Numbered from the stretch's first letter, positions 8,460-17,485 are shown. The stretch is 46,516 nt of DNA from Verrucomicrobiota bacterium (GCA_016195385.1 JACPZS010000122.1:1-46516), one strand, 5' to 3'. The notes: a model not told the origin generated them from the letters alone. Numbers and translations are program-made.

Positions 8460-8800
8460 ATGTCCGCCACCTTACCATTCAACGTTTCACCGGAAGCGGA
8501 GGAGTATCTCCATCGAGTTGCCGTGCTTCCCAACAAGGAGCCGGGCATCTCGTTGGCTTTCCGCATGATGGTTTACAATCGGGCCGGCGAGTTGACCGCT
8601 TGCTATGATGGCCCACATTTCGGCGTCGGATGGCACGAGCCGGGGGTTGGTCAGGCATCCGTGCTGGGATTGCGGGTCGAGAGTTTTGGATGGCGCCTGC
8701 GACAGTCGAGGCGTTACGAGACAAGACACTGACACTAATTCACCGTTATGAGGGAGAGCGACAGCTAGGCAAGATTCGAGATGTATTAGTCGCGGCCTAA
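8460..8800 (+). pseudogene. Second cassette ORF, unknown function, probably frameshifted
   Basis: Starts with ATG 4 bases after the attC-like site and reads MSATLPFNVSPEAEEYLHRV and on through YDGPHFGVGWHEPG. In this frame it stops at 8732 after a low-quality Arg-rich tail. Another frame opens at about 8690 (MAPATVEALRDKTLTLIHRY, then EGERQLGKIRDVLVAA) and ends at TAA 8798-8800, inside a GCCTAAC core site just as the first cassette ORF does. I infer one original protein of about 113 residues broken by a single-base indel between roughly 8665 and 8690. If the 5' frame is expressed alone, it gives a 90-residue product (8460-8732). I do not recognise the family. Confidence 0.55.
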
Positions 8801-8801
8801 C
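8795..8801 (+). other. Integron core-like site GCCTAAC, right boundary, attC truncated
   Basis: Same heptamer as the left core of the complete attC-like site, again holding the stop codon of the ORF before it. No partner GTTRRRY core or stem follows in the next 100 bases; the sequence passes straight into the 3' end of the convergent cytochrome gene (stop at 8824). The terminal attC therefore seems to have been lost by deletion, which would make the last cassette immobile. Confidence 0.45.
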
Positions 8802-8823
8802 ATTTTGATCGACTCATGCCTGC

Positions 8824-10626
8824 TCACTTGGATTGTCGTCGCACGCTCTCAATGGCGTTCAATACCGTCTGTAGATTTTCCTGCGCCGTTTGGTCCAGCG
8901 GGTTGAGGCGCAGGGTGGCGCGCAAATGCGCCTCGGCTTCGAGGAGATGCCCCTGGTTCATGTGCAGCAGGCCGAGATTGCCTTCGGCGAGGTAGTTGTT
9001 CGGATTGTTGCGCAACGCCGCCTCGAGTTCCGCCTGCGCCAGTTCGTAGCGTTCCTGCTGGAGCCGGATCATGCCCAGGTGCAGGTGTGGCTCGTCGGCG
9101 TGGGGATCTAATTCGACTGCCCGCTGCAAATGCGCGATGGCTTCGGCGCGTTGGCCGAGGGAAAGTTTGGTAAAACCCAGCCGGCACTCGGCGTGCGCGT
9201 CGCCCGGATTCAACCGCAGGCAATACGTGTAATACGCTGTCATCTCCGCGAGCAGCTTGCCTTGAAAATCCCTTTCCAACATCGCCAGTTCCTTGCGATC
9301 ACGCGTGAGCACTTGAATCCACAACTCGGCCATCTCATCCGTCGATTGCTGGCCGAACTGCACGCGTCGCGCCGGCTTGGTTGGATTGTGCGGGTTCGCA
9401 TCCGAGTTATCGAAGCTGTAGTCCATGAAAATCTCCGTGCCCTTCGGCAACGCGAGCGGTTCGCGGTAGCTGTAGTCGCCCTGCCAGTTGAAGTCCCAGT
9501 TCTTGATCACGAAGAGCCACTTCTGCGTGCCGTCGGGCAGGCGCGCGTAGCCCTTCATTTCCTTCGCCAGATAATGCGCGTGCGGGTTTATCCAAAAGAC
9601 GCGCACATCGACCGGCAACTTGTACGAGTCGTGAACGTGATAATTCGTCGCGCCGGCCGGGATGTCGATCGTGCGCACCATCAGCGGAAACACAAACAGG
9701 TGATTCGTCGGCGGCCGGTCGGTGAAATAAAAACCGACGGTCGGCTGGATGGTTTCCGCCCGACCGCTCGTCTGCATGTGAAGTTGCACGAGAAAATCCG
9801 CGCCCTTCTCAAACGGCCACGTCATGCCTTCGGGCGATTTGTAGGCCGTGCGGCCGGGCAGCCAGTTCAACACGTGTCCGGCCGGTGGCCGCGCGGTATC
9901 AGGTGGCGTGATGCCGCCAAAACCCGGCCCCGGATCGCTTGCGTCGCGCAGCCGCGCTTGCGGCGTGCGATCCAGGCGCATCGCCGCGTGATGCACGGCT
10001 TTATTTCCGGGACGAAACTCCATTGCACGGACGAAACGCGTCGCTGGCAACGGAGCGGGAATCACAAACGTGCGCCACACATCGCGCCCGGCCTCGGGCA
10101 GCGTGAAGGCTTCGGGAATTTTCAAAATCAAATCCGGTTCGCCCAACTGCCAGCCTTCGCTCCATTTGGGCGCCGGCGGCAAGTCGGCCGCGTTGCCTTC
10201 GACCGCGCCATCCGTGAGCCATTTTTTGAGTAATTGAATTTCATCGCCCGTCAACCGGCGTTCCTCCTTGAACTCGCCGTAACCTGGTTCCAGCAACCAC
10301 GGCGGCATCGTGTGCTTCGCTGTCACGTCGGCGATTTCTTTGGCGTGCTTGGCCGCCTCGGCGTACGTGAGCAGACTGAATGGGCCGGACTGCCCGGGCC
10401 GATGACAGGGCGAGCATTGTTTGAAAACGATGGGAGCGATGTCGCGGTTGAACGTCACCGGTTGTTCGCGAACCTGCGCCGCCGCTTGCAGCAAAACCGG
10501 ACACCACACTGAAGACAAGACACCAAACGAGGCGGTCAGTCTCAGGCACGAACGTGCCGCCCGGGAAAACCGTTCAGCGATCTTCGACCGGACAAATAAT
10601 CCACCGCGATTGCGTGGCGCGTGCAT
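8824..10626 (-). CDS. Secreted CXXCH / copper-monooxygenase-like / TPR protein
   Basis: Predicted exported protein of about 600 residues. After a signal-like segment (LRLTASFGVLSSVWCPVLLQA) comes a domain beginning VTFNRDIAPIVFKQCSPCH with a CSPCH haem-binding motif near residue 72. A central region carries the His pattern of type II copper, ascorbate-dependent monooxygenases (KAVHHAAMRLD, VQLHMQTSGR, NPHAHYLAKEM). The C terminus has at least three TPR units (AHLQRAVELDPHADEPHLHL and on). This domain order is known from Acidobacteria, Planctomycetes and Verrucomicrobia proteins of unclear function. The open frame extends to 10857, but that extension reads through an aminotransferase remnant, so I placed the start at ATG 10626; ATG 10683 is an alternative. 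Confidence 0.8.
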   Translation of the reverse strand: MHAPRNRGGLFVRSKIAERFSRAARSCLRLTASFGVLSSVWCPVLLQAAAQVREQPVTFNRDIAPIVFKQCSPCHRPGQSGPFSLLTYAEAAKHAKEIADVTAKHTMPPWLLEPGYGEFKEERRLTGDEIQLLKKWLTDGAVEGNAADLPPAPKWSEGWQLGEPDLILKIPEAFTLPEAGRDVWRTFVIPAPLPATRFVRAMEFRPGNKAVHHAAMRLDRTPQARLRDASDPGPGFGGITPPDTARPPAGHVLNWLPGRTAYKSPEGMTWPFEKGADFLVQLHMQTSGRAETIQPTVGFYFTDRPPTNHLFVFPLMVRTIDIPAGATNYHVHDSYKLPVDVRVFWINPHAHYLAKEMKGYARLPDGTQKWLFVIKNWDFNWQGDYSYREPLALPKGTEIFMDYSFDNSDANPHNPTKPARRVQFGQQSTDEMAELWIQVLTRDRKELAMLERDFQGKLLAEMTAYYTYCLRLNPGDAHAECRLGFTKLSLGQRAEAIAHLQRAVELDPHADEPHLHLGMIRLQQERYELAQAELEAALRNNPNNYLAEGNLGLLHMNQGHLLEAEAHLRATLRLNPLDQTAQENLQTVLNAIESVRRQSK

Positions 10627-10966
10627 GTCCGCGGCATGATACGCGCGAACATCGACAGGCCAAGGTGAAAGAGCGCGACGCATGGAGGGCGCGCAGTCCA
10701 AGACGCTGGCGCGCCCCGCAGCGGCGGGTGACGCCGCAAGAATGTTACTTCGCCAGCGGTTCGCGAAATTTTCCAACCGGCTCAAACCCTTCTCGATGTT
10801 CGCCAGACTTGTCGTGTAGCTGACGCGCAGAAAGTCGTACGTTGGCGGCAACGCCACGGACGACGGTAAGTTCGGCCCGGCAGTGTCAGAAAACCAAGCA
10901 GTTCACCGCTGCTGCCAAAATTGGATCAGAAGCGCCCCGGCCGTCATCGACAGTCATCGGCGGTTC
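10627..10966. other. Gene-free stretch holding an aminotransferase remnant
   Basis: 340 bases between the cytochrome/TPR gene and the small YD-repeat gene. Its middle (about 10745-10850) is a decayed copy of the 3' end of the aminotransferase gene at 17.6 kb. I see no convincing promoter, terminator or additional gene in the remainder. Confidence 0.6.
10745..10850 (-). pseudogene. Remnant of an aminotransferase 3' end
   Basis: Translates as YDFLRVSYTTSLANIEKGLS followed by RLENF, against DDYLRISYATSLANIEKGLS then RLENF at the C terminus of the intact aminotransferase (17634-18809). The DNA copies align over about 100 bases with roughly 80 percent identity by eye and one single-base gap. The gap shifts the frame so that the original LAK-stop ending (TAA as TTA at 10745-10747) is read through. 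Nothing upstream of this segment resembles the rest of the enzyme. The copy faces the same way as the intact gene, so the two form direct repeats on either side of the RHS locus. Confidence 0.75.
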
Positions 10967-11386
10967 TCAATTTTTCCGCAGGCGATAGAACTGCGTCTCG
11001 CTTCCGACGTTGATGGTGACGACAGAAAGATTTCCCTCTGCTGCGGGAGTGACACTCACATCAATCCACTGCGCGCCGGAGCCGAGGCTCGGGGACGTTT
11101 GCAAAACGAATCCCGCGCTCGCGGCCGGCCAGGAGAGCGTGACTTGATTGCCCGCGAGCGCGCCGATCAACAGTCCCGGCGCGGGCTGCGAGGATTGGAG
11201 CAGGTTGCCCGCGTTGTCGTAGGCGTAGCTGGCGGATTTGCCCGCGCCGTAATCGGCGGAGACGAGGCGGCCGGCGGGGTCGTAGGTGTAGCTCGTCGGT
11301 CCGCCGATCAGCGAGTGAATCGCCCAGCCAGCCACCGCAAACACAAGCGCCCTGGAGTACCGTGTGGAAGAAGGATTCGTTTTCAT
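10967..11386 (-). CDS. Small secreted protein with YD repeats and C-terminal FYRLRK tail
   Basis: A 139-residue protein. The N terminus MKTNPSSTRYSRALVFAVAG is basic then hydrophobic and should direct export or membrane anchoring. Two YD/RHS repeats follow (TSYTYDPAGRLVSADYGAG and SASYAYDNAGNLLQSS), then a beta-rich module with LTLSWPA-like spacing (VTLSWPAASAGFVLQTSPSL) ending FYRLRKN. That C-terminal module is common on secreted Verrucomicrobia proteins. ATG 11401 is an alternative start, but MKTN at 11386 gives the better signal. It lies 21 bases downstream of the giant RHS gene and is probably co-transcribed; it may be a companion or a detached end of an RHS protein. Function unknown. Confidence 0.7.
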   Translation of the reverse strand: MKTNPSSTRYSRALVFAVAGWAIHSLIGGPTSYTYDPAGRLVSADYGAGKSASYAYDNAGNLLQSSQPAPGLLIGALAGNQVTLSWPAASAGFVLQTSPSLGSGAQWIDVSVTPAAEGNLSVVTINVGSETQFYRLRKN

Positions 11387-11407
11387 GATCAGACAAATCA
11401 TTGATAG

Positions 11408-14400
11408 CTATTTGCGGAAAGCAAAACGCAGCACTAATCCCCTCGCATCCGCGGAAGAGCCTTTGCCGTACAAATTGGTAAAGTCGAATCCGGCCCCAAC
11501 GTCCAGTTGATCCGGGATGGAAAATGGCATCGAGTTAAAATCCATCGAACCGGGAGACAAAAAGCTTTGACCGCCGTTTGCTCCGGCGTATGCCGAATTG
11601 AAACCGTCCATCGGCGAGGTGAAATCAAAAGAACTACTTCCGACCAAGCCGGTGAATTTGACGCCCACCGGAATTGTGTCCATCCCTCCTATGCCAACTC
11701 CAAGAAAGACGGCCTGGACCAGAAAGGAAGCCGGCTTGGGCATCAGCGGCAGGATTGAGGGCAGTCCGCCAGGGAACGGCGCACCGGCCGGCCCCAGGCC
11801 AATCGCCTCCTGAACCGGCGCCGTGAAATCAAACAGCACCTTCGGCTGAGTCTGATCCGGCTTGAGACCGGAGAACGTCCAGGATCCCGAGTCATCCGCT
11901 GGCATTGAACTTCCGCCGTCAAATGTATTGGCGTCATCAAGTTCACCAGATTTGATAACCTTCCTTACTTCAGTCATCACGGGGCGTCGGCGTCGTGGCT
12001 CATCTCGCAAGGTAGTGTCGTGCCATCGTGCCCAGCTATCGCTGTCTCGAAACATAATATTCGCCACTTCTTGAAACACCAGGTCTTCAGAAAACACCGT
12101 GAATTCATCCAGTCCCGAAGGATCGTGATACTTCACCGGCGATTGAACGGCGTATTGATAGGGATTCAAATCCTGCACACGGGCGAGGTTTGGCCAAAGC
12201 GGATCGCGGGAAAGAAAACGCGCACTGGCTGGATCATAGTACCGGGCGCGCATCTGAAAAAGATTCGCCGCCGGTTCGCTGCGGACGCCGAACGCGCCGA
12301 CGTAGGTGAATGGCTGCGGGTTCGCGCCGGTGCGCGCGAGCAAGACCCCGTACGGCGTGTAAGCGTAGGCGTCCGTCACTGCGCCAGCGCCGGACGTGAG
12401 CGCGAGCGTCGAGCCGACGCGGTCGAAGTGGAAATAATAAACCGTGTTGCCGTTGGCGGCGTCAATCAGGTAGAGCAACCGTCCGCCCGGCGTCCAGACG
12501 TAGTAGCGCGCGAACGCGCCGCCGACCCGTTCCGCCACCGTCGGCGCGAGGCCCAGCGCGTAATTGTAAAACAGGCGCGTGGTCACGCCGCTTTCCGTGC
12601 GGCGATCCAGATCGTTCAGCCCGTTGTAAATCAGCGTTACACCGTCAATCTGCGCGAGCCGCGACGCGCCATCCCAACTGAACGAATGGCCGGGCGACGC
12701 GACGAGCCGCCCGCGCGCGTCGTAGGCATAACCGGGATTCGTGATTTGATGCGCGGCGTCGTAACCGAAACTCGGATTCGCCGGCGCGAGAAAATTCGCT
12801 GGGTCGAGCGGCGCGGTGAAATTGGCGGCGGTGATTTGTCCGGCGGCATCGAGCGCATATTGAATGTCAATGATCGCGCCTTCCTGAATCCGCGTCAGCC
12901 GGCCCGCCGCGTCGTAAGTGTAGCCGCCGTGGACGCCGTTGGCGCGCGTCGCGCTCTTCAGCCGCCCGGCGTCGTCGTAAGCGAAATCAATCTGCGCGGC
13001 GGTCAAAGAATCTTTTACTCGCGTGAGCCGGTCGCGGCTGTCGTAGGTGTAGGTGACGGTCAGCGCGCCGCTGGCGTAGGTGACGTTGACCAACCGCCCG
13101 CCCGCGTCGTAGGCCGCGCCGAAGTTGAAGCCGGCGGCCTGGCTGTTGGTCACGCGGCCCTCGGCGTCGTAGGCAAGCGTGAGATTCGTCGTCGATGTCA
13201 GCCGGTTCAGCGCGTCGTAAGTGAACGGCAAATCCGGCCCGGCACTGAATTGCAGCCGAGTCGGATTGTTCGCGGCGTCGTAGCTGTTCGTGCGCGTCGT
13301 GCCGTCCGCAAACATGGCCTTCTGCAAACGTCCGCGCGTGTCGTACGCGTAAGTCCTCGTGCGGTTCAGCGGATCGGCCAGCGACGCGAGCCGCCCCATC
13401 GGCGTGTAACCAAAATGCCACTGCTCGCCATTCAAGCCGGTGATCTTGCTCAATTCACCGAGCGCGTTTCGCTCGTAACTTGCGCCGCCGATGAGCGGCT
13501 TCGTCGCGTTGGTCAGCAGGCCGCGCGCGTCATAGCCGTAACGGTTCGTGCGTAGGATGCCGTCAATCGTTTGCGTCACGCGGCGCAGCGAATCGCGGAC
13601 GAGGCTGGCGGATTGATTGAGCGCGTTGGTGACGCCGGTCTCGTAACCAAGCTGATCGCGGCGGATGCGATTGGTCTGGCTCAACGGATTGGCCGCGGCG
13701 CTCAACAACCCTTCGTTGTCGTAATCGAAGCGCCAGTTTTGATTGCCGGCATCGGTGATGGCCGTGAGCCGCTGGCGCGCGTCGTAGGCGAAGCGCGTCA
13801 CGAAGCCGTTGCGATTCGTCGCCGACGCAACGTGATCGAATTGATCGTAAGCCACGCCCGCCGCCTGGCCGAGCCGGTCAATCGCGCACACCAGCCGGTC
13901 GGCGGAGTCGTAAGTGAACTGAACGGTTTTGCCGTTGGCGTCGGTGATTTGCGTCACGCGGCCATTGGCGTCATAGGCGAATTGCGTCGTGTTGCCGCGC
14001 TCGTCGGTCACGGACGTGAGCCGGTCGTTGGCGTCGTAGCTGGCGGAAAGTTTCGTGGCGTCGGGGTGGACGACGTTCGTGAGCCGCTTGAGCGAGTCGA
14101 ATTGAAATTGCGTCAGGCCGGTGTCGGTGTCCTGCCGCGTGGCGGGCATCCCGTCGGCATTGTAGGTGAACGTCACCACGCCGCCGAGTGGGTTGGTCGC
14201 CGTCAGCATCTGGCCGCGCGCGTTGTAGCTGAAGCCGAAAACTTTTCCGGCCCGGTCGGTGCGCGTTTTCAAATTCCCGCCGGCGTCGTAGGAAAAAATT
14301 TCGCTCGTGCCGTCAGGGAAAACCATCTGGCTCAAGTCGTAAAACGTTACCCCGTTCGTTGTGCGCGGCGCGTAACTGAACAGCGTGACCGTGCCGTCGG

Positions 14401-17400
14401 CGTTGGTGAGCGACGACGGCTTGCCGCTGGGCGCGTGATAGCCGATGCCGGTGGCGTTGCCGAGCCGGTCGGTGACGAGGGAACGCTGCTGGCGGCTGTT
14501 CGACGCGAGCGGGAGCGTTTGCCCGGACTCGTCTTTGTAGGAGGAAAGTTCGCCGGTCGCGGTGTGAACGTCTTGCACAATGTTCCCGGCGGGATTGGTC
14601 ACGGTCGTGGTCGCGCCGGAGAAATTCAAACTCCAGAGGTTCGAGCCGGCAGCGGTTTGCGTGGCGATGCGGCCCTGCGCGTCGAACGTTTGCGTGAACG
14701 GTGCGTTGCCAACGGGCATTGTCGCCGCCGTCAGCAAACCGGCGTTGATGTTGCCCAAGTCGTAGCTGTAACTTGTGACGAAACCCAGCGGACTGCGCGC
14801 GGTGGCAAGGTTGTTGCCGCTTTGCGTGAACGCGGCGGAGCGCGAGCCGTCACTGACGTTGGTCAACTGGCCGCTGGCGTTGTATTGGAACGTGAGCGCA
14901 CGACCCAAGCCATCGCTCACGGTGGTCAGCAGGTTGCCGGTGTAGGCGAGTGTATGCGTGTTGCCGTGGCCGTCCTCGATCTTCGTCAGCTTGCCGCCGC
15001 TATCGAAGGTGAAGAGCCGTTGCGAACGCGGATCGCCGAGAAAATAATTTCCGCCGTTGGTCGCGAGTTGAAACTGCACGTCCTGCCGGCCCGTGAGCGT
15101 GAAACCCGCGCCGCCGTTGGTGAAGGTGATGACGCGGCCCAGCGCGTTCACGACCTCGACGTTCGTCGCCGTGGTCGTGAGTTTCATTTCAAAGTTGTGC
15201 AGCCAGTTGTCGCCGAGCGCGCCGGAGATTTTTCCGTCCGGCTTCAGGAACGCGGCATAGTAGCGGGCGAACACGAGCGGCAGCGGGCCGGCGAGCGCGA
15301 GGTCGGGCGGGAGTGGATCGAACAGCTCGCCGGTGAACGTGTCCACGGGTTCGCCGACGATGCCTGCCAGAAAGTGATTGCCGTGGCTGGCCGTGGCGGT
15401 GCTCGCGGCGGTCTGGCTGACATCCACTGTCACGGACAGGCTGGTTTCGGAAGTTTCGCTCTCGCAGGGAGGTCTGGCGGTGGCGGTGGCGGTTATTTTT
15501 TCACCGACTCCGGCGGTCGGGGGAAACAAAACGTGAAAAGTCGCGTTGCCTGCTCCATCGAGAGTCACATCGGTGAATCCGAGCGGGAATTGGCCCTGGG
15601 GGACCGCGGTTGTCGGCGCGTCGGTGGAAAATACGATGCGGTAGGAGCAGCCGGGCACGCCATTCAATGTGCCGTCCACAATCGTGCTGCCTTGTTGCGC
15701 GGAAGTCAGCACGGGGAAATTGGCCGGGCCGTTCGGAACATTCGCGGTCGGCCCGTCGCCGAGACGGTCAATGCCGAGGCCGCCATTGCCGTAGATTGAA
15801 TTGAGAAAGATCTCATTGGCCACGTTCAGCGTGACGCCGTTGCCCGAGTTGGAATAAATCGTGTTGCCTGCGACGAAATTGCCCGTGCCGCCGAAGCCGT
15901 CGAGCCGCACGCCTTCCAGCGCGCTGTAAGCGATAATATTCCCTTCGCCGGAGTTCGTGCCGCCGACGAGATTGGATTTCGCGTAAACCGTAAGGACGCC
16001 GCGCCGGTTGGCCATCCCCAGCACGCCGTCGGCCGCGACGCCGATGTAATTTCCGCGCACGAGATTGTTCGACGTGCCCGCGCCGTCGAGCCGCACGCCG
16101 CTGTCGTAATTGCCGGCGATGACGTTGCGCTGCGCCGCGTTCGTGCCGCCGATGAGATTGTTGGTCGCCTCTAAAAAGAGACTGTAGATGCCTACGGCGT
16201 CGCCGATCGTGCCGGGCCTGGTGTTGCCGAGGGCCGTCGTGCCCAGGTAATCGGTGCCGAGGAAGTTTCCCTGGATCGTGTTGCCGCTCGAATCAAGGAT
16301 GTAAATCCCGTTGATCAGGCTTCCCGAAATCAGGTTTCGCGCGCCCGGCACCGTGCCGCCTACCGTGGTCCCGGACGCGCCGTTGCCGATGTAAACGCCG
16401 AAGTAATTTCCGATGGCCGCCGTGCCGTCCAGACTGGTGCCGATGTAATTTCCCTGAACCAGATTTCCGACGGCGTTGGTGCCGACGATTTGAACGCCGT
16501 GGTAATTGCCCGAAAGCAAATTCCGCTCGGCGACCGTCGTGCCGCCAATGACGTTGCCCGGAGCGTTGTTCAGCGTGATGCCGTAGTCAAAGGACGGTTG
16601 GTGGAGAATGACCGCGTTGGTGGCGAGCACCGAGCCGTCCGCCTTCGTGCCGACGAAATTGCCCACAATGCGATTGCCCGTCGCGCCCGCGCCGGAGAGG
16701 ACCACCTGGCTGCCGCCATTGCCGGAAATAATGTTGCGCGCGCCCGGCGCCGTGCCACCGAGCGTATTGTTCGGTGCGTTGCTGAACGTGATTCCGCCGG
16801 TGAAAAAATTCCCGAGCGCGACGGCGCCCGAAACATCCAGCCCGATGTAATTTCCCAACACGACGTTGTTGCTCGACCCCGCGCCGGTGATGAGCGCGCC
16901 CAACGTGCCATTGCCGGACAGGAGATTGCGATCCGCAGCATTCGTGCCGCCGATGACGTTGTTGGCGCTGTTGACGAGCACCAAGCCAATTTCACACCGG
17001 ACCCTGGAGCCGGCGTTCGTGCCTTGGTTGTCCGTGCCGAGGAAGCAACCGGCGACGGTATTGGCGACGCCGTTGGAAATGAGAAGGCCCACGCCGAGGT
17101 TGCGCCGGATGTTCTGGATGTTCAGCGCGCGGAGGGTGGAGTTGCTCGTGGCGAGCGTCAGGCCGACATCGTCGCTGCCGCTCCGGGTGCCGTTCCCCAC
17201 GATTGTGATGAGCGGCAAGCCCGCGAAGCCGGGTTGCGTCGTGCCGTCAATCGAGATCGGCGTGGTGATGACCGGCAAATTGGAGCGAATTGAAATCGTC
17301 GCCGCACCGGTGCCGATGGCGAACTGGATGGTGTTCGTTCCACTGGCGGCGTTGGCGTCGAGAATCGCTTTGCGCAGCGTGCCATCCGTGGTGGCATCGT

Positions 17401-17485
17401 CCGAGGCGAGGTTGACGGTGAAAGTCGCGGCGCGGCACAGCGCTGGACACAAGGCGAGAACAACCAACATGCGGCGCAATGACAT
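11408..17485 (-). CDS. Giant secreted beta-helix + RHS/YD-repeat protein with variable C-terminal tail
   Basis: A 2025-residue protein. A signal peptide (MSLRRMLVVLALCPALCRA) is followed by a domain starting DGTLRKAILDANAA, then a right-handed beta-helix up to about residue 600 built of repeating NVIGGT / RNLISGN / GNYIGT units. From about 708 (GEPVDTFTGELFDPLPPDL) a DUF6531-like segment leads into a long series of YD repeats (about 790-1700) and an RHS core ending NPYQYAVQSPVKYHDPSGL near 1792. The remaining 230 residues are unlike the core: a charged helical part (RDEPRRRRP), then Gly/Phe-rich repeats (FDFTAP, FDFTSP, FDFTNL) ending in RFAFRK. RHS shells enclose or deliver C-terminal effectors in many bacteria; whether this tail is a toxin is not known. 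It is exported and likely surface-bound. Confidence 0.9.
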   Translation of the reverse strand: MSLRRMLVVLALCPALCRAATFTVNLASDDATTDGTLRKAILDANAASGTNTIQFAIGTGAATISIRSNLPVITTPISIDGTTQPGFAGLPLITIVGNGTRSGSDDVGLTLATSNSTLRALNIQNIRRNLGVGLLISNGVANTVAGCFLGTDNQGTNAGSRVRCEIGLVLVNSANNVIGGTNAADRNLLSGNGTLGALITGAGSSNNVVLGNYIGLDVSGAVALGNFFTGGITFSNAPNNTLGGTAPGARNIISGNGGSQVVLSGAGATGNRIVGNFVGTKADGSVLATNAVILHQPSFDYGITLNNAPGNVIGGTTVAERNLLSGNYHGVQIVGTNAVGNLVQGNYIGTSLDGTAAIGNYFGVYIGNGASGTTVGGTVPGARNLISGSLINGIYILDSSGNTIQGNFLGTDYLGTTALGNTRPGTIGDAVGIYSLFLEATNNLIGGTNAAQRNVIAGNYDSGVRLDGAGTSNNLVRGNYIGVAADGVLGMANRRGVLTVYAKSNLVGGTNSGEGNIIAYSALEGVRLDGFGGTGNFVAGNTIYSNSGNGVTLNVANEIFLNSIYGNGGLGIDRLGDGPTANVPNGPANFPVLTSAQQGSTIVDGTLNGVPGCSYRIVFSTDAPTTAVPQGQFPLGFTDVTLDGAGNATFHVLFPPTAGVGEKITATATARPPCESETSETSLSVTVDVSQTAASTATASHGNHFLAGIVGEPVDTFTGELFDPLPPDLALAGPLPLVFARYYAAFLKPDGKISGALGDNWLHNFEMKLTTTATNVEVVNALGRVITFTNGGAGFTLTGRQDVQFQLATNGGNYFLGDPRSQRLFTFDSGGKLTKIEDGHGNTHTLAYTGNLLTTVSDGLGRALTFQYNASGQLTNVSDGSRSAAFTQSGNNLATARSPLGFVTSYSYDLGNINAGLLTAATMPVGNAPFTQTFDAQGRIATQTAAGSNLWSLNFSGATTTVTNPAGNIVQDVHTATGELSSYKDESGQTLPLASNSRQQRSLVTDRLGNATGIGYHAPSGKPSSLTNADGTVTLFSYAPRTTNGVTFYDLSQMVFPDGTSEIFSYDAGGNLKTRTDRAGKVFGFSYNARGQMLTATNPLGGVVTFTYNADGMPATRQDTDTGLTQFQFDSLKRLTNVVHPDATKLSASYDANDRLTSVTDERGNTTQFAYDANGRVTQITDANGKTVQFTYDSADRLVCAIDRLGQAAGVAYDQFDHVASATNRNGFVTRFAYDARQRLTAITDAGNQNWRFDYDNEGLLSAAANPLSQTNRIRRDQLGYETGVTNALNQSASLVRDSLRRVTQTIDGILRTNRYGYDARGLLTNATKPLIGGASYERNALGELSKITGLNGEQWHFGYTPMGRLASLADPLNRTRTYAYDTRGRLQKAMFADGTTRTNSYDAANNPTRLQFSAGPDLPFTYDALNRLTSTTNLTLAYDAEGRVTNSQAAGFNFGAAYDAGGRLVNVTYASGALTVTYTYDSRDRLTRVKDSLTAAQIDFAYDDAGRLKSATRANGVHGGYTYDAAGRLTRIQEGAIIDIQYALDAAGQITAANFTAPLDPANFLAPANPSFGYDAAHQITNPGYAYDARGRLVASPGHSFSWDGASRLAQIDGVTLIYNGLNDLDRRTESGVTTRLFYNYALGLAPTVAERVGGAFARYYVWTPGGRLLYLIDAANGNTVYYFHFDRVGSTLALTSGAGAVTDAYAYTPYGVLLARTGANPQPFTYVGAFGVRSEPAANLFQMRARYYDPASARFLSRDPLWPNLARVQDLNPYQYAVQSPVKYHDPSGLDEFTVFSEDLVFQEVANIMFRDSDSWARWHDTTLRDEPRRRRPVMTEVRKVIKSGELDDANTFDGGSSMPADDSGSWTFSGLKPDQTQPKVLFDFTAPVQEAIGLGPAGAPFPGGLPSILPLMPKPASFLVQAVFLGVGIGGMDTIPVGVKFTGLVGSSSFDFTSPMDGFNSAYAGANGGQSFLSPGSMDFNSMPFSIPDQLDVGAGFDFTNLYGKGSSADARGLVLRFAFRK

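Noticed and set aside
10627..10857. N-terminal extension of the cytochrome/TPR protein up to ATG 10857
   Set aside because: The extra 77 codons read through the aminotransferase remnant and non-coding sequence; the signal-like segment begins later.
12020..17293. Long open frames on the plus strand (12020-13555, 13571-15799, 16490-17293) opposite the RHS gene
   Set aside because: They are Arg/Val/Gly-rich readings of the GC-rich repetitive antisense strand, have no domains or signal sequences, and the minus-strand frame shows clear beta-helix and RHS repeats over the same bases.
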